From positions 1 through 24,578 of IMG/VR virus record IMGVR_UViG_3300009068_000181: a DNA stretch of 24,578 nt; one strand, written 5' to 3'. Shown one piece after another: positions 14,409 through 23,500 of this stretch (position 1 is its first letter; the number at the start of each line of letters is the position of its first letter). A model generated the notes under the pieces. It was not told where the DNA came from. It searched no databases and saw only the letters and a program-made list of their open reading frames with translations. Made by a program: the position numbers and the translations under genes. This stretch comes from a virus.

Positions 14409-16295
14409 ATGGCCCTAAAGAGACTTGACTTTAAGCCGGGGGTTAACCGGGAATCTACTTCCTACGCTGCGGAAGGGACTTGGTATTCCTGCGATAAAGT
14501 CAGGTTTCGTTCAGGCAAGCCTGAAAAGATTGGTGGGTGGACTCCTTTGTCGGGGGCTACGTTTCTTGGTACTGCCCGTACCATGTGGGCTTGGACGACT
14601 AACGCTGGCTATAACAATGTCGGTGTTGGCACCCACCTCAAATACTATGTTGAGAACGCCGGTAGTTACTCCGACATCACCCCGCTTCGCTCCTCTGCCA
14701 CGCTAGGCACAAACCCGTTTACAACCAACGGCACTACTACCGTCACTGTTACGCATACTGCTCATGGAGCGGTTACCGGCGATTACGTTACCTTCTCGGG
14801 GGCTGTTGGGTTTAATGGCCTTTCTGCCGCTACGCTGAACACAACCTTCCCGATTACTTATCTCACTGCTAATACCTATACGATTGTTGTAGCTACTACA
14901 GCTACTTCTTCTGGGGCTGGTGGTGGTTCAGTGGTTGTAGCTAAGTATGATATTTCACCCGGCCAGCAGCTTGCTGTTCAGTCATTCGGTTGGGGCGCTG
15001 GTCCTTGGGGTGGGGTGAATACACCGCCAATACCTAATTCTGGATGGGGCTTGGCTTCTCCAACGGGCGTTGCTACGCCTCTTCGTCTTTGGAACGCGCA
15101 TAACTATGGACAGAATCTTGTTTACGGTCCACGGGGCGGTGCGCTTTATTACTGGGATGCCTCCAATCTTCCTGCTAATTATGCTAATCGCGGCGTTCTA
15201 GTATCGAGCCTTGCAGGGGCTTCGGATGTTCCGAATTTTCAAAACGAACTGCTTGTATCGGACACATCACGGTTTGTGCTGGTATTTGGTACAAACGAGA
15301 TCGCTACACCCTCAGTTCTTGACCCACTGCTGATTCGTTGGTCAGACCAAGAAAACATTCAGAAGTGGACCCCTGCTATTACCAACCAAGCGGGTGGTGT
15401 AAAGCTTTCTTCTGGGTCAAGAATCGTTGCGGCTGTATCGACTAAGCAAGAGATCATTGTCTTCACAGACTCAGCCGTTTATTCGATGCAATATGTCGGC
15501 CCGCCGTATGTGTGGAACCTGAGTCAGGCTGCGGATAATACGTCCGTTATGTCTCCTAACTGTATGGCGGTTGCAAACAATATCGTCTACTGGATGGGAA
15601 CTGATAAGTTTTATATGTACTCGGGCCGAGTTGAAACGCTGCCTTGCTCTTTGAGGAGCTATGTCTTTTCAGACATAAATATCAGCCAGCGCGATCAAGT
15701 TATCTGTGGCACGAACGAAGGATTCACGGAGATTTGGTGGTTCTATTGCTCCGCCGGTAACACAACCGCTACACCTGATCGGTATGTAGTCTTTAACCAT
15801 CTTGATCGCGCTTGGTACTACGGCACGATGCAACGCACTGCTTGGTCGGATAGCGGTCTACGAGCAAACCCGATGGCTATTAAAGACAACAAAATCCTCT
15901 ACCATGAGTCGGGTAATGATGACGGCTCAGTTTCTCCTGCTATTGGGATTGATTCCTATATTGAGTCCGCTGACTTTGATATCGAAGATGGCGACAAGAT
16001 GACTTTTTGTTGGCGGATGATTCCGGACTTGACGTTTAATGGCTCGGTTGCTAATGACCCGTCTGTAACTGTAGTGGTTAAGCCAAGGGATTTTTCGGGT
16101 GTCGATTACAAACCTGAAGCCCCCGAAGGAGTCATTCGATCAGTTCAAACGCCTGTTGAACAATATACAAAGCAAGTTTTCTTGCGGTTCCGTGGCCGTC
16201 AGATGGCCTTCCGTATTGAGAGCGATGCAATCGGTACTCAGTGGCAGCTTGGTTCACCACGGATTGACATCCGCTCGGATGGCAGGAAGTCATAG
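14409..16295 (+). CDS. Tail nozzle/hub-like protein (P22 gp10/T7 gp12-type)
   Basis: A 628-residue protein. The same frame is open further upstream inside the lysozyme gene, but ATG 14409, one base after the previous stop, gives the characteristic N-terminus (MALKRLDFKPGVNRESTSYA, then FRSGKPEKIGGW). Repeated short strands with aromatic turns (WGAGPWGGVN, LRLWNAHNYGQNLVYGPRGG, LYYWDASN, VYSMQYVGPPYVW, IVYWMGTDKFYMYSGRVETL) suggest a beta-propeller, as in nozzle/hub proteins of podoviruses. The C-terminal part (VFLRFRGRQMAFRIESD, then WQLGSPRIDIRSDGR) is a typical ending. It should form the lower tail, through which DNA passes. The assignment rests on pattern memory; a structure-based search would settle which nozzle family it is. 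Confidence 0.75.
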   Translation: MALKRLDFKPGVNRESTSYAAEGTWYSCDKVRFRSGKPEKIGGWTPLSGATFLGTARTMWAWTTNAGYNNVGVGTHLKYYVENAGSYSDITPLRSSATLGTNPFTTNGTTTVTVTHTAHGAVTGDYVTFSGAVGFNGLSAATLNTTFPITYLTANTYTIVVATTATSSGAGGGSVVVAKYDISPGQQLAVQSFGWGAGPWGGVNTPPIPNSGWGLASPTGVATPLRLWNAHNYGQNLVYGPRGGALYYWDASNLPANYANRGVLVSSLAGASDVPNFQNELLVSDTSRFVLVFGTNEIATPSVLDPLLIRWSDQENIQKWTPAITNQAGGVKLSSGSRIVAAVSTKQEIIVFTDSAVYSMQYVGPPYVWNLSQAADNTSVMSPNCMAVANNIVYWMGTDKFYMYSGRVETLPCSLRSYVFSDINISQRDQVICGTNEGFTEIWWFYCSAGNTTATPDRYVVFNHLDRAWYYGTMQRTAWSDSGLRANPMAIKDNKILYHESGNDDGSVSPAIGIDSYIESADFDIEDGDKMTFCWRMIPDLTFNGSVANDPSVTVVVKPRDFSGVDYKPEAPEGVIRSVQTPVEQYTKQVFLRFRGRQMAFRIESDAIGTQWQLGSPRIDIRSDGRKS

Positions 16296-16957
16296 TGGCA
16301 GTAATTGATAGAACCAAACTTGGGCGTACTTATGCGCCCAAACTGCCTGTCCCGCCAAGGGAGTGGGATGAGATTTATCAAAATCAGCTTAATAATGCGC
16401 TGAAGCTCTACTTTGAGCGACTGGATAATATCTTTATCTCTGTCCTCGATACTGCTGGCGGTAAATTCCTGTCGTTCCCCTACGGGGCGTTTCAAAGTCT
16501 AGTTTCACAAACAACAACAGCTAACACCGCTACGGTGATGACCTTCGATACGACGGACTTTGCTAGTGGGGTTTCGATTGTAAGCGGTAATAAGCTTCAA
16601 GTAACTAATCCCGGCATTTATAATTTGCAGTGGTCGGGGCAGTTCCAAAATACAGATACTCAAGAACACGACGTAAGTGTTTGGTTAAAGCAAGGAAACG
16701 GCGCTGGCGCTGCTACTGACATTGCTAACTCTACTGGGTTTGTCTCGGTAATTAATAAGCATGGCGGCATTGACGGGCATATTATTACTAGCTGGAACTA
16801 TTTTGTTTCTATGAATGCGGATGACTACATTCAGTTGTGGTGGTCAACTACCAACGCCGCAGTAACTCTTCAGTATTACCCAACACAAACCGGACCGGTA
16901 CGCCCCGCAACCGCATCATTGATCGCAACGCTAAGTTTTGTATCGGCTCTGCCGTAA
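16295..16957 (+). CDS. C1q/TNF-like jelly-roll virion protein
   Basis: A 220-residue protein starting with GTG that overlaps the previous TAG (TAGTG), with AGGAAG (16284-16289) five bases upstream, which fixes this non-ATG start. Residues 1-55 (YAPKLPVPPREWDEIYQNQL, then NNALKLYFERLDNI) form a helical virion-attachment region. Residues 60-220 have a C1q-like strand order: PYGAFQSLVSQTT, MTFDTTDFASGVSIV, GIYNLQWSGQFQNTD, HDVSVWLKQG, GHIITSWNYFVSMNADDYIQ, LWWSTTNAAVTLQYYP and SLIATLSFVSALP. Such trimeric jelly rolls are used as short tail fibres or decoration proteins. Its place next to the nozzle gene suggests a tail-tip or collar fibre. Confidence 0.8.
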   Translation: MAVIDRTKLGRTYAPKLPVPPREWDEIYQNQLNNALKLYFERLDNIFISVLDTAGGKFLSFPYGAFQSLVSQTTTANTATVMTFDTTDFASGVSIVSGNKLQVTNPGIYNLQWSGQFQNTDTQEHDVSVWLKQGNGAGAATDIANSTGFVSVINKHGGIDGHIITSWNYFVSMNADDYIQLWWSTTNAAVTLQYYPTQTGPVRPATASLIATLSFVSALP

Positions 16958-16968
16958 AGGTTTAGAAA

Positions 16969-17709
16969 ATGGCTAACATCTTCAAAAAGCTGCTTAAGAC
17001 CGTACTGCCGATTGCCGCTAGTTTTATTCCGGGGGTAGGACCCATTGCGGGTATGGCGGCTAAGGGCATTGTTGGTTTAATGGATGCCAAGGATGCTAAA
17101 AAAGCTGCACAACAGCAGGCTACACAACAAGCCGCACAGCCCGGAATTGCCAGTCTTATGGGTGGAGGTGGTGGGGGTGTTCCCGAAGCTGCCGCTGCTG
17201 TTGCTCCGACTGCATATAACCCTTCTACAGCTACAGTAAATCCTTACGAGGATGTGGCTCCTGCACCATCTATGCAGGCTCAAGGACTTCGAAGCCTCGC
17301 TCCCTCGCAAGTGGACTACGGCCAAAACGAACAAGCAATGTTCAATGCTCCGCAGCGGCAAGAAGAACCCGATCAACGAGAATATGCTTACGGCGGACCC
17401 ATATATTTAGCTCATGGTGGAATTGCTGGTCTTCAGCAACATGAATACGCTGCTGGCGGTCGGTATTTGTCTGGCCCCGGTGATGGCATGAGTGATAACA
17501 TTAGAGCAAATATTGAAGGGCATCAGGAAGCCCGCCTTGCTGACGGTGAGTTTGTGATTCCTGCGGACGTAGTTAGCCACATCGGTAACGGCTCATCGAA
17601 TGCTGGGGCCAAGAAACTCCACGCCATGATGAAGCAAATTCGCAAAGCCCGCACGGGCAACCCTAAGCAGGGTAAACAGATTAAGCCTGAGAAGTATCTC
17701 CCGGCGTAA
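16969..17709 (+). CDS. Putative internal virion protein with N-terminal hydrophobic helix and Gly-Gly motifs
   Basis: A 246-residue protein with AAAGG eight bases before the ATG. Residues about 8-38 (TVLPIAASFIPGVGPIAGMA, then AKGIVGLM) are hydrophobic and Gly-rich, like a membrane-inserting segment. A Gln/Ala tract and a Gly run (about 45-72) and a disordered middle follow. YAYGGPIYLAHGGIAGL and YAAGGRYLSG carry the aromatic-x-x-Gly-Gly motif. The C-terminal region ARLADGEFVIPADVVSHIGN, followed by SSNAGAKKLHAMMKQIRKA, is a well-conserved block in many environmental phages, from memory. A small ejected protein (in the manner of T7 gp14) or an assembly factor is plausible. It is the first of three consecutive candidate internal virion genes. 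Confidence 0.75.
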   Translation: MANIFKKLLKTVLPIAASFIPGVGPIAGMAAKGIVGLMDAKDAKKAAQQQATQQAAQPGIASLMGGGGGGVPEAAAAVAPTAYNPSTATVNPYEDVAPAPSMQAQGLRSLAPSQVDYGQNEQAMFNAPQRQEEPDQREYAYGGPIYLAHGGIAGLQQHEYAAGGRYLSGPGDGMSDNIRANIEGHQEARLADGEFVIPADVVSHIGNGSSNAGAKKLHAMMKQIRKARTGNPKQGKQIKPEKYLPA

Positions 17710-17718
17710 GGAAAAGAA

Positions 17719-18657
17719 ATGGCTACTAGCTCGCTCGGTCAACCGATGGGGTCAACGACCACCGTATCGTCGGGAATCAATACACAATTCCAACCGGCGA
17801 TAAATCAACTTGTTCAAGGCGCACAAGCCGCCGCTGCTAAACCCTACGAAGCATATACAGGCCCGCGAGTTGCGGGTCTTTCCGGTCTTCAGAACCAAGC
17901 CCTCACCGGTATCGCTGGACTCCAATCTTTCCAGCCAACTCAATATACGCAGCAGTCTTGGACTGATCCGGGGATGCAGCAGCAGTTCATGTCACCCTAT
18001 CAACAGGCTGTGACAGATATTCAAAAACGAGAAGCCCAACGCGATGCTGATATCAATGCAACAAAAATAGGTGCTGGTGCTGTTAACCAAGGTGCTTTTG
18101 GTGGTTATCGCCATGGGATTGTCGAAGCTGAACATGGTAGAAACACAGCGCAACTGTTAAATGACATTCAAGCTAAGGGTCTTCAGAATGCCTATACCTC
18201 TGGGATGAATCAGTTCAACACCCAGAACCAACTAGGTCTGCAAACCCAACAAGCCCAAGAACTTGCCAACCGGTACGGGTATCAGACGGGAATTAGCAAT
18301 CTTGGTACCCAACTTCAAGCGGGCGCACTCCCCCGAGATATCCAACAACAGCAATATGATGTTGGTTACCAAGACTACCAAAGAGAGCAAGCCTATCCTT
18401 ACAAGCAGATGGAGTTTTTGCGTGGCTCTTTGAGTGGCCTGCCCATTTCCAATACAACCACTAACCTCAGTTACGATAGACCCGGTGCTGCACAAACGGC
18501 TCTTGGCGCTCTTGGTGCTGGTACGGCGTTGTATAACCAAGGGATGTTTAAAGGTTTGGGTAGTTTGTTTAACACCCCTGCGGGCCTTCCCACTTCTAGT
18601 GAGATGAACAACTATACATCTCAGGCCATGAGTAACATTGATACTGGCTTGATTTAA
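17719..18657 (+). CDS. Gln-rich putative internal virion/DNA-ejection protein
   Basis: A 312-residue protein with AAGGA (17708-17712) six bases before the ATG. It is strongly rich in Gln, Ala and Gly. The core (FMSPYQQAVTDIQKREAQRD, then GAGAVNQGAFGGYRHGIVEA and EHGRNTAQLLNDIQAKGLQN) predicts long amphipathic helices and is a pattern common in proteins next to transglycosylase-bearing internal virion proteins. The C-terminal part (TALGALGAGTALYNQGMFKG) is Gly-rich and hydrophobic. It is probably packaged and ejected into the cell envelope with the DNA. No enzymatic motif is visible, and its function is inferred from context. Confidence 0.75.
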   Translation: MATSSLGQPMGSTTTVSSGINTQFQPAINQLVQGAQAAAAKPYEAYTGPRVAGLSGLQNQALTGIAGLQSFQPTQYTQQSWTDPGMQQQFMSPYQQAVTDIQKREAQRDADINATKIGAGAVNQGAFGGYRHGIVEAEHGRNTAQLLNDIQAKGLQNAYTSGMNQFNTQNQLGLQTQQAQELANRYGYQTGISNLGTQLQAGALPRDIQQQQYDVGYQDYQREQAYPYKQMEFLRGSLSGLPISNTTTNLSYDRPGAAQTALGALGAGTALYNQGMFKGLGSLFNTPAGLPTSSEMNNYTSQAMSNIDTGLI

Positions 18658-18670
18658 TTAAGGTCTGACC

Positions 18671-20527
18671 ATGTTCAACAATGTTAAACGTCTGTCGGAC
18701 GAACAACTCACCCAAGTGCTTCAACAAGCACGGTCGGGGAACAACGACATTTTGCAGGCGATGGGGTTGTACTCCCCGATCCCTTTGATGGCCGAACAGC
18801 TACGGAGGAAGAATCTCCGCGAGGAAGCCTCGGCTCAACAGCAGCAAGCCCAAGGCCAACAACCGTCTGTTGCCGATCAACTCGCAGGGGTTGGTTCGCT
18901 GCCTGTACCGGGCATGATGGAAGAACAGAACTTTGCAAACGGTGGGATCGTCGCTTTTAATAAGGGCGGAAGCAGCGGAGGCTACGACTACACAAATCCT
19001 TACGTTCCGGCTGACATCCTTCGCGCTGTGCATGGCGTGGAATCTACGTTTGGTACAGCTAATACCAAGCATGGGCATATGGTTTCGCCCGCCGGGGCTA
19101 CTGGGCATTTCCAATTCATGCCCGGTACTGCTAAAGAATACGGGTTGTCTAGAGAAGACACATACGACTTCGATAAATCAAAGATGGCCGCTGCTAAATT
19201 TTTAGCTCGGCTTCATAATCAGTTCGGTAATTGGGAAGATGCTGTAGCCGCCTACAACTGGGGTCCGGGGCATATGGCGGCTTATAAAAAGACCGGTAAA
19301 GGTATTGGTGGCATTGAACGTCCCGCTGAATCTCTTAATTATCCGGCAGCAATTCAGAAACACCTTGGCCCCGATGCCACATACATTAACCGTCGCGGGG
19401 TTTCGAGCGCTGGACGTAACGAAAGATTCCCCGTTGAAGCCGAACAAGCCGCTGCAAACGCTAATGCAGGCGATAACGCTAGTGGAATAAACGCGAATCT
19501 TACTGCTGGCCGTAAAGAAGCTCTTGATAAGATGGAGGCCCTTCGTAGAGAACGAGAGGGCTTGCTTGAAAAACCGGAAGCTCCCGATACAGAAGCTGAA
19601 CGTAAGAAAATGCTTGAAGAACGAGCAACCTTCCGTAAGCCGTTTGAAGAGCGTATGGACGCTATGCTCGCCGGTATGAAACCCGATACTGAAAAAATGT
19701 CGTCCAGTAACGTAAACGAATCTCTTCTGAAAGCGAGTCTTGCGCTTATGGGCGGGAGGGGTAAAGGTATTACTGGCGCACTTGCGGATATCGGTGCCGC
19801 TGGGGGTATCGGAGTAGATGCTTATAGTAGAGGCCGCGCCAATATCCAGAATGCACAACGCGACTTTGACAAAGCACGAATGCTCGGTGAGCAGGAGAAA
19901 TTTAAGCTCGCCAAAGGCGACTATGACGCGGCTAATGACGCGGCCACTCAAAGTACCCGGCTCCATCGTACTGCTATGACTGAGTACAACAAAGGACGCG
20001 ATATTATTGCTCGGGACCATGCTACAAACCTACGTTCCGTAGACCAAGACTTTGATGCTCGCTGGAAAATGTTCTACGAAGATGCGCGGCTTAAACGTAT
20101 GGAAGACAAAGACGCCCGACGTTACGCTGACCAATCGGCTCTTAACGAGCGACAGACAAAAGCTATTGAAGAACGAAATCGGCGGTCTGCATTGGACGCG
20201 GTATCGAGGGCAATAAAAGCTGCCCAGTCGAGTGATAATATTGAACGCTTTGCATCAGAAGCCGCACTTACCCCAGAATATAAGCTGTTAAAAGAAGCTA
20301 AAGATAAAGCTGGTGCGGAAAGGTATGTGAGAGAGTTCGCTCAACAAAAAGCTTTAGAGTCAGCTTTGGCGTCAGAAGGGATGTCCCTCGCGGAGTATCA
20401 AGAACTCAGAAGGGGACAAGCGGGGTTGGGTTCTATCCCTCGTTCCGCTCCTGCCCAAGCTTCCCCTGCTCAATCGTCTGCGGCATTCAACATGGACGCA
20501 GCCGGTAGAATTTCCCCTGCTCGGTAG
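18671..20527 (+). CDS. Internal virion protein with SLT lytic transglycosylase domain
   Basis: A 618-residue protein with AAGG (18660-18663) seven bases before the ATG. Residues about 84-101 carry FANGGIVAFNKGG (two Gly-Gly motifs). Residues about 110-235 are an SLT-type transglycosylase: catalytic Glu124 in HGVESTFG, then GATGHFQFMPGTAKEYGL and AVAAYNWGPGHM. This domain cuts peptidoglycan glycan strands to open a local path for DNA, as in T7 gp16. Residues about 270-560 are highly charged and predicted coiled coil (EALDKMEALRREREGLLEK, FKLAKGDYDAANDAATQS, RRYADQSALNERQTKAIEER), interrupted by a Gly/Ala segment (LLKASLALMGGRGKGITGAL, then ADIGAAGGIGVDA). The C-terminus is Pro/Ala/Ser-rich. 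At 618 residues it is about half the length of T7 gp16. Confidence 0.88.
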   Translation: MFNNVKRLSDEQLTQVLQQARSGNNDILQAMGLYSPIPLMAEQLRRKNLREEASAQQQQAQGQQPSVADQLAGVGSLPVPGMMEEQNFANGGIVAFNKGGSSGGYDYTNPYVPADILRAVHGVESTFGTANTKHGHMVSPAGATGHFQFMPGTAKEYGLSREDTYDFDKSKMAAAKFLARLHNQFGNWEDAVAAYNWGPGHMAAYKKTGKGIGGIERPAESLNYPAAIQKHLGPDATYINRRGVSSAGRNERFPVEAEQAAANANAGDNASGINANLTAGRKEALDKMEALRREREGLLEKPEAPDTEAERKKMLEERATFRKPFEERMDAMLAGMKPDTEKMSSSNVNESLLKASLALMGGRGKGITGALADIGAAGGIGVDAYSRGRANIQNAQRDFDKARMLGEQEKFKLAKGDYDAANDAATQSTRLHRTAMTEYNKGRDIIARDHATNLRSVDQDFDARWKMFYEDARLKRMEDKDARRYADQSALNERQTKAIEERNRRSALDAVSRAIKAAQSSDNIERFASEAALTPEYKLLKEAKDKAGAERYVREFAQQKALESALASEGMSLAEYQELRRGQAGLGSIPRSAPAQASPAQSSAAFNMDAAGRISPAR

Positions 20528-20532
20528 ACAAT

Positions 20533-23500
20533 ATGCCCGCAATTAAGCTTCCTGACGGCACACTCGTAAATTATCCGGAGGGGATGGACCCGGAATTAGC
20601 TCGCCGGATGGTAGTGCAACGGTTTGCTGGTAAACACGGGCTATCCTCTGAAGCGGGGGAAAAAGCAGGATGGATGGGGGATCTTAAGTCTGCGGGGATC
20701 AGCGGAGCCTCGGCTGTATTTGCTGGCTTGCCGGGGGTTGCTCGTGCGCTGATTGGCGGGGATTGGAATAATCCTCAGTTACGGGATTACAGGTACCAGA
20801 CCCAAACTTACGCCCCCTCCCTTGAGCGTGCATCTACACAAAAGATGCGGGAAGAAGCTGATAAAGCTATTCAAAAAGCGGGGGAAGAAGGCGCTTCAAA
20901 TGAATTTCTTGAAGCCATAAAACAATACGGCGGCTCACGCCTCGGTATCTTCTCAGCGGTTCAATCGTTGCCGGGAATGCTGGCGGGTGCTGGTATTGGC
21001 GGTTTGGCGGGGCGGGGTATTACTGCGGCGCTTCCTTCTTTGGCTGGTAGAAAAGCTGCAATCAGTGCGGCTGGAGCAGTAGGCGGTGAATCCGCATTAG
21101 AAGGTGCAGAAGCGGCCAACGAAACATATAAGGCTGTGTTTGAAGAGGCTATAAAGAAAGGGCTTAGTAAAGAAGAAGCTAATCGTATTGCTGATTCCGC
21201 TGCTAAAAAGAGCGCGGCTGCTGCTGCTGGTGTTACTGCGACCCTCGGTGCGCTACCTATTCCCACGGCGGAGAAGCTTCTTGCTGGGCGTATGGCCGGA
21301 AAAATCTCCGGCGGTCGTCTTGCTAGCGCCGGTCTTGGTGCTTTGGGTGAAACGCCTACTGAGATGCTCCAAGCTGCTACGGGTTCAATCGGGACTCAGC
21401 GCGGTTTGCAAGAGTTGATCCCTGAAGAAGAACGCACAACCGAACAACTCCTTAAAGGGGTCGGCGGTGCTATGGGTCAAGCTGCTGTCGGCGCAGGAAT
21501 GATCGGCGGTGGTGCTGGTTTCCTTTCGGGTGGTCGTCGCCCTGAAGCTCCTGTTGCTCCCCCTGCTCCTACTACTGAAGCCCCGCCTCCCCCTGCTGAA
21601 CCGGGTCAACCCCCGCTTCCCTCTACTCCCTCCGCTCCTCCTACTGGCGGTCCCGCCGTTCCGCCCCCTCCTGCGGTTGTGATGACCAAAGAGGAAAAGC
21701 AAGCGCAAAAAGCCGCATATCAGGCACAGATTGCACAGCTATCGGCAGGACTCCCCCCGGAACAGATCGCACAACTTAAGACTGAAGTTGGTGGAAAGCT
21801 TAATCATCCCACTCCTACCGTAACGAGCCTTGAAGCCGTTGGCGAGATCCTTAAAAAGTATCAGCCACAAGGAGAGACAAATGCACCCGGAACCGCTGCA
21901 ACTAACGATACCGGATCTAGAACTAGCTCTGGTTTGGCTGGAGTCCCAGCCGGGGTGCCCCCTGCCCGAGAAATTGTGCCACCTGCACCCGGCGCATTGG
22001 GAGGAACTAATGCACCTATTGAACGACCTACTGGAGGAGAGGGCGCAGTCCAGCCTTCACTGACTCCGGAAGCAATTCCAGAGGAACCTCCACTGACTCC
22101 GGAAGCAATTCCGGGAGAATCCCCGTTCCCTACTATTAGTCAATCTAAGCTCGATAGGCTGCTATCCGTATTTAATCAACCCGAGGAAGAGCGCGTAAGC
22201 GATCTTGATAACTACACTCTTACAAAACCGAAACCGGGAGGGTCTAATCCCGGTGGCGTCTATTCGGATAAAAACGGAGAAGAGTGGCTTGTTAAAGGTA
22301 ATCTCCAATACTTCCACGGTAAGGTGACTCCAGAGCAATCTAATGATCGGGCCAATAATGAGGTTCTAGCAGCAAAGCTGATTTCGCTCGCTGGTGCTGG
22401 TGCGCCTGAAATGAAGGTCATCGACCTTAAAGGAAAGCATGCCGGGGGTCTGGGCGTTGCATCTAAGATGCAAAACGACTTGGAAGGTTTTGATCCTTCT
22501 AACCCTAAGCATGTAGAAGCAGCACAAAAAGACTATGCCATTCACGCATGGCTTGCTAACTATGATGTCCTCGGAATGGGCTATGACAATACGCTCATCG
22601 ATAAAAATGGACTCGCAGTCAACATAGATCCGGGCGGTGCGCTTCTTTTCCGCGCACAAGGGCTTCCTAAAGATGGGATGCTCAAGCCAGATGCGCCTGA
22701 GTTTGAGTCGATGCGGAATACCACGACCGAACAAAAAGCCGTCTTTGGCAAGATGTCGCCTGAGATGATGAAGAAGAGCGCACAAAAACTCAAAGATATC
22801 GAAGATTCTGATATCAGTGATCTGGTAGACCAGTACGGACCCAAAGATCCTACTAAAAAAGAAGAACTTAAAAAGGTTTTGGCTGCTCGTAGGGACGCCA
22901 TCCTTACTAAAGCAGGAGTTTTTTCGGCCCCTAAAAAAGAAAAAACCGCTCACCCCCAAAAGAACGATAAGGGAGAAGCTGTTTATATAAATAACCCGTC
23001 CGAACCGACAGGAAAAGATAGTTGGGAAGACCCGGACTCGATTATTGTTTTCACCCCCGGCGGAGAAGTCCCCCAAGAACTTAATGGTATTAAGTTTGAA
23101 AAGGCTTCGGACCTAGAAAACGATATTAACGAATTTGGTGGCCTATACGCTTTTAGCGATATTAAAGGGGCGGATGAATATTACCAAGATAGCATTTCAG
23201 GTATCGAGGCGTTCTTAGAAGACGCCAAAGACTACAATCTACAAGCTGCTTCTGGGGCGGTTATTATCGAACCCGACGGTCGGGTTTGGACTATCTCGCC
23301 TACAAATGGTTATGGGGCGAAAAATACTTTTGCTAAAGGTCGTTTAGAAGCGGGTCTTACCCCACAAGAAAACGCTATTAAGGAAGTATTTGAAGAAACG
23401 GGCCTAAAGGTAAGGATCGTTGGGGCGCTTGGGAATTTCGATGGAGATACGACCCTAACAAGAATGTACATTGCCGTAAGAGAGAGCGGCACCCCGACGG

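Noticed and set aside
17095-17108. A-rich run (GCTAAAAAAGCTGC) that could be a frameshift site
   Set aside because: The frame continues normally through conserved sequence, and I saw no out-of-frame extension that would make sense.
19202-20020. 272-codon open frame on the - strand under the transglycosylase gene
   Set aside because: It mirrors the codon pattern of the + strand gene. The product is Ser/Phe/Thr-rich without domain features.
21385-21708. Arg/Ser-rich - strand frame opposite the first Pro-rich linker of the giant gene
   Set aside because: It is the antisense reading of proline codons. No protein-like features.
22366-23076. 236-codon open frame on the - strand under the giant gene
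   Set aside because: The giant gene on the + strand carries recognisable domains here. The antisense product is Phe/Arg/Cys-rich with no motif and has no supporting ribosome site that I could see.
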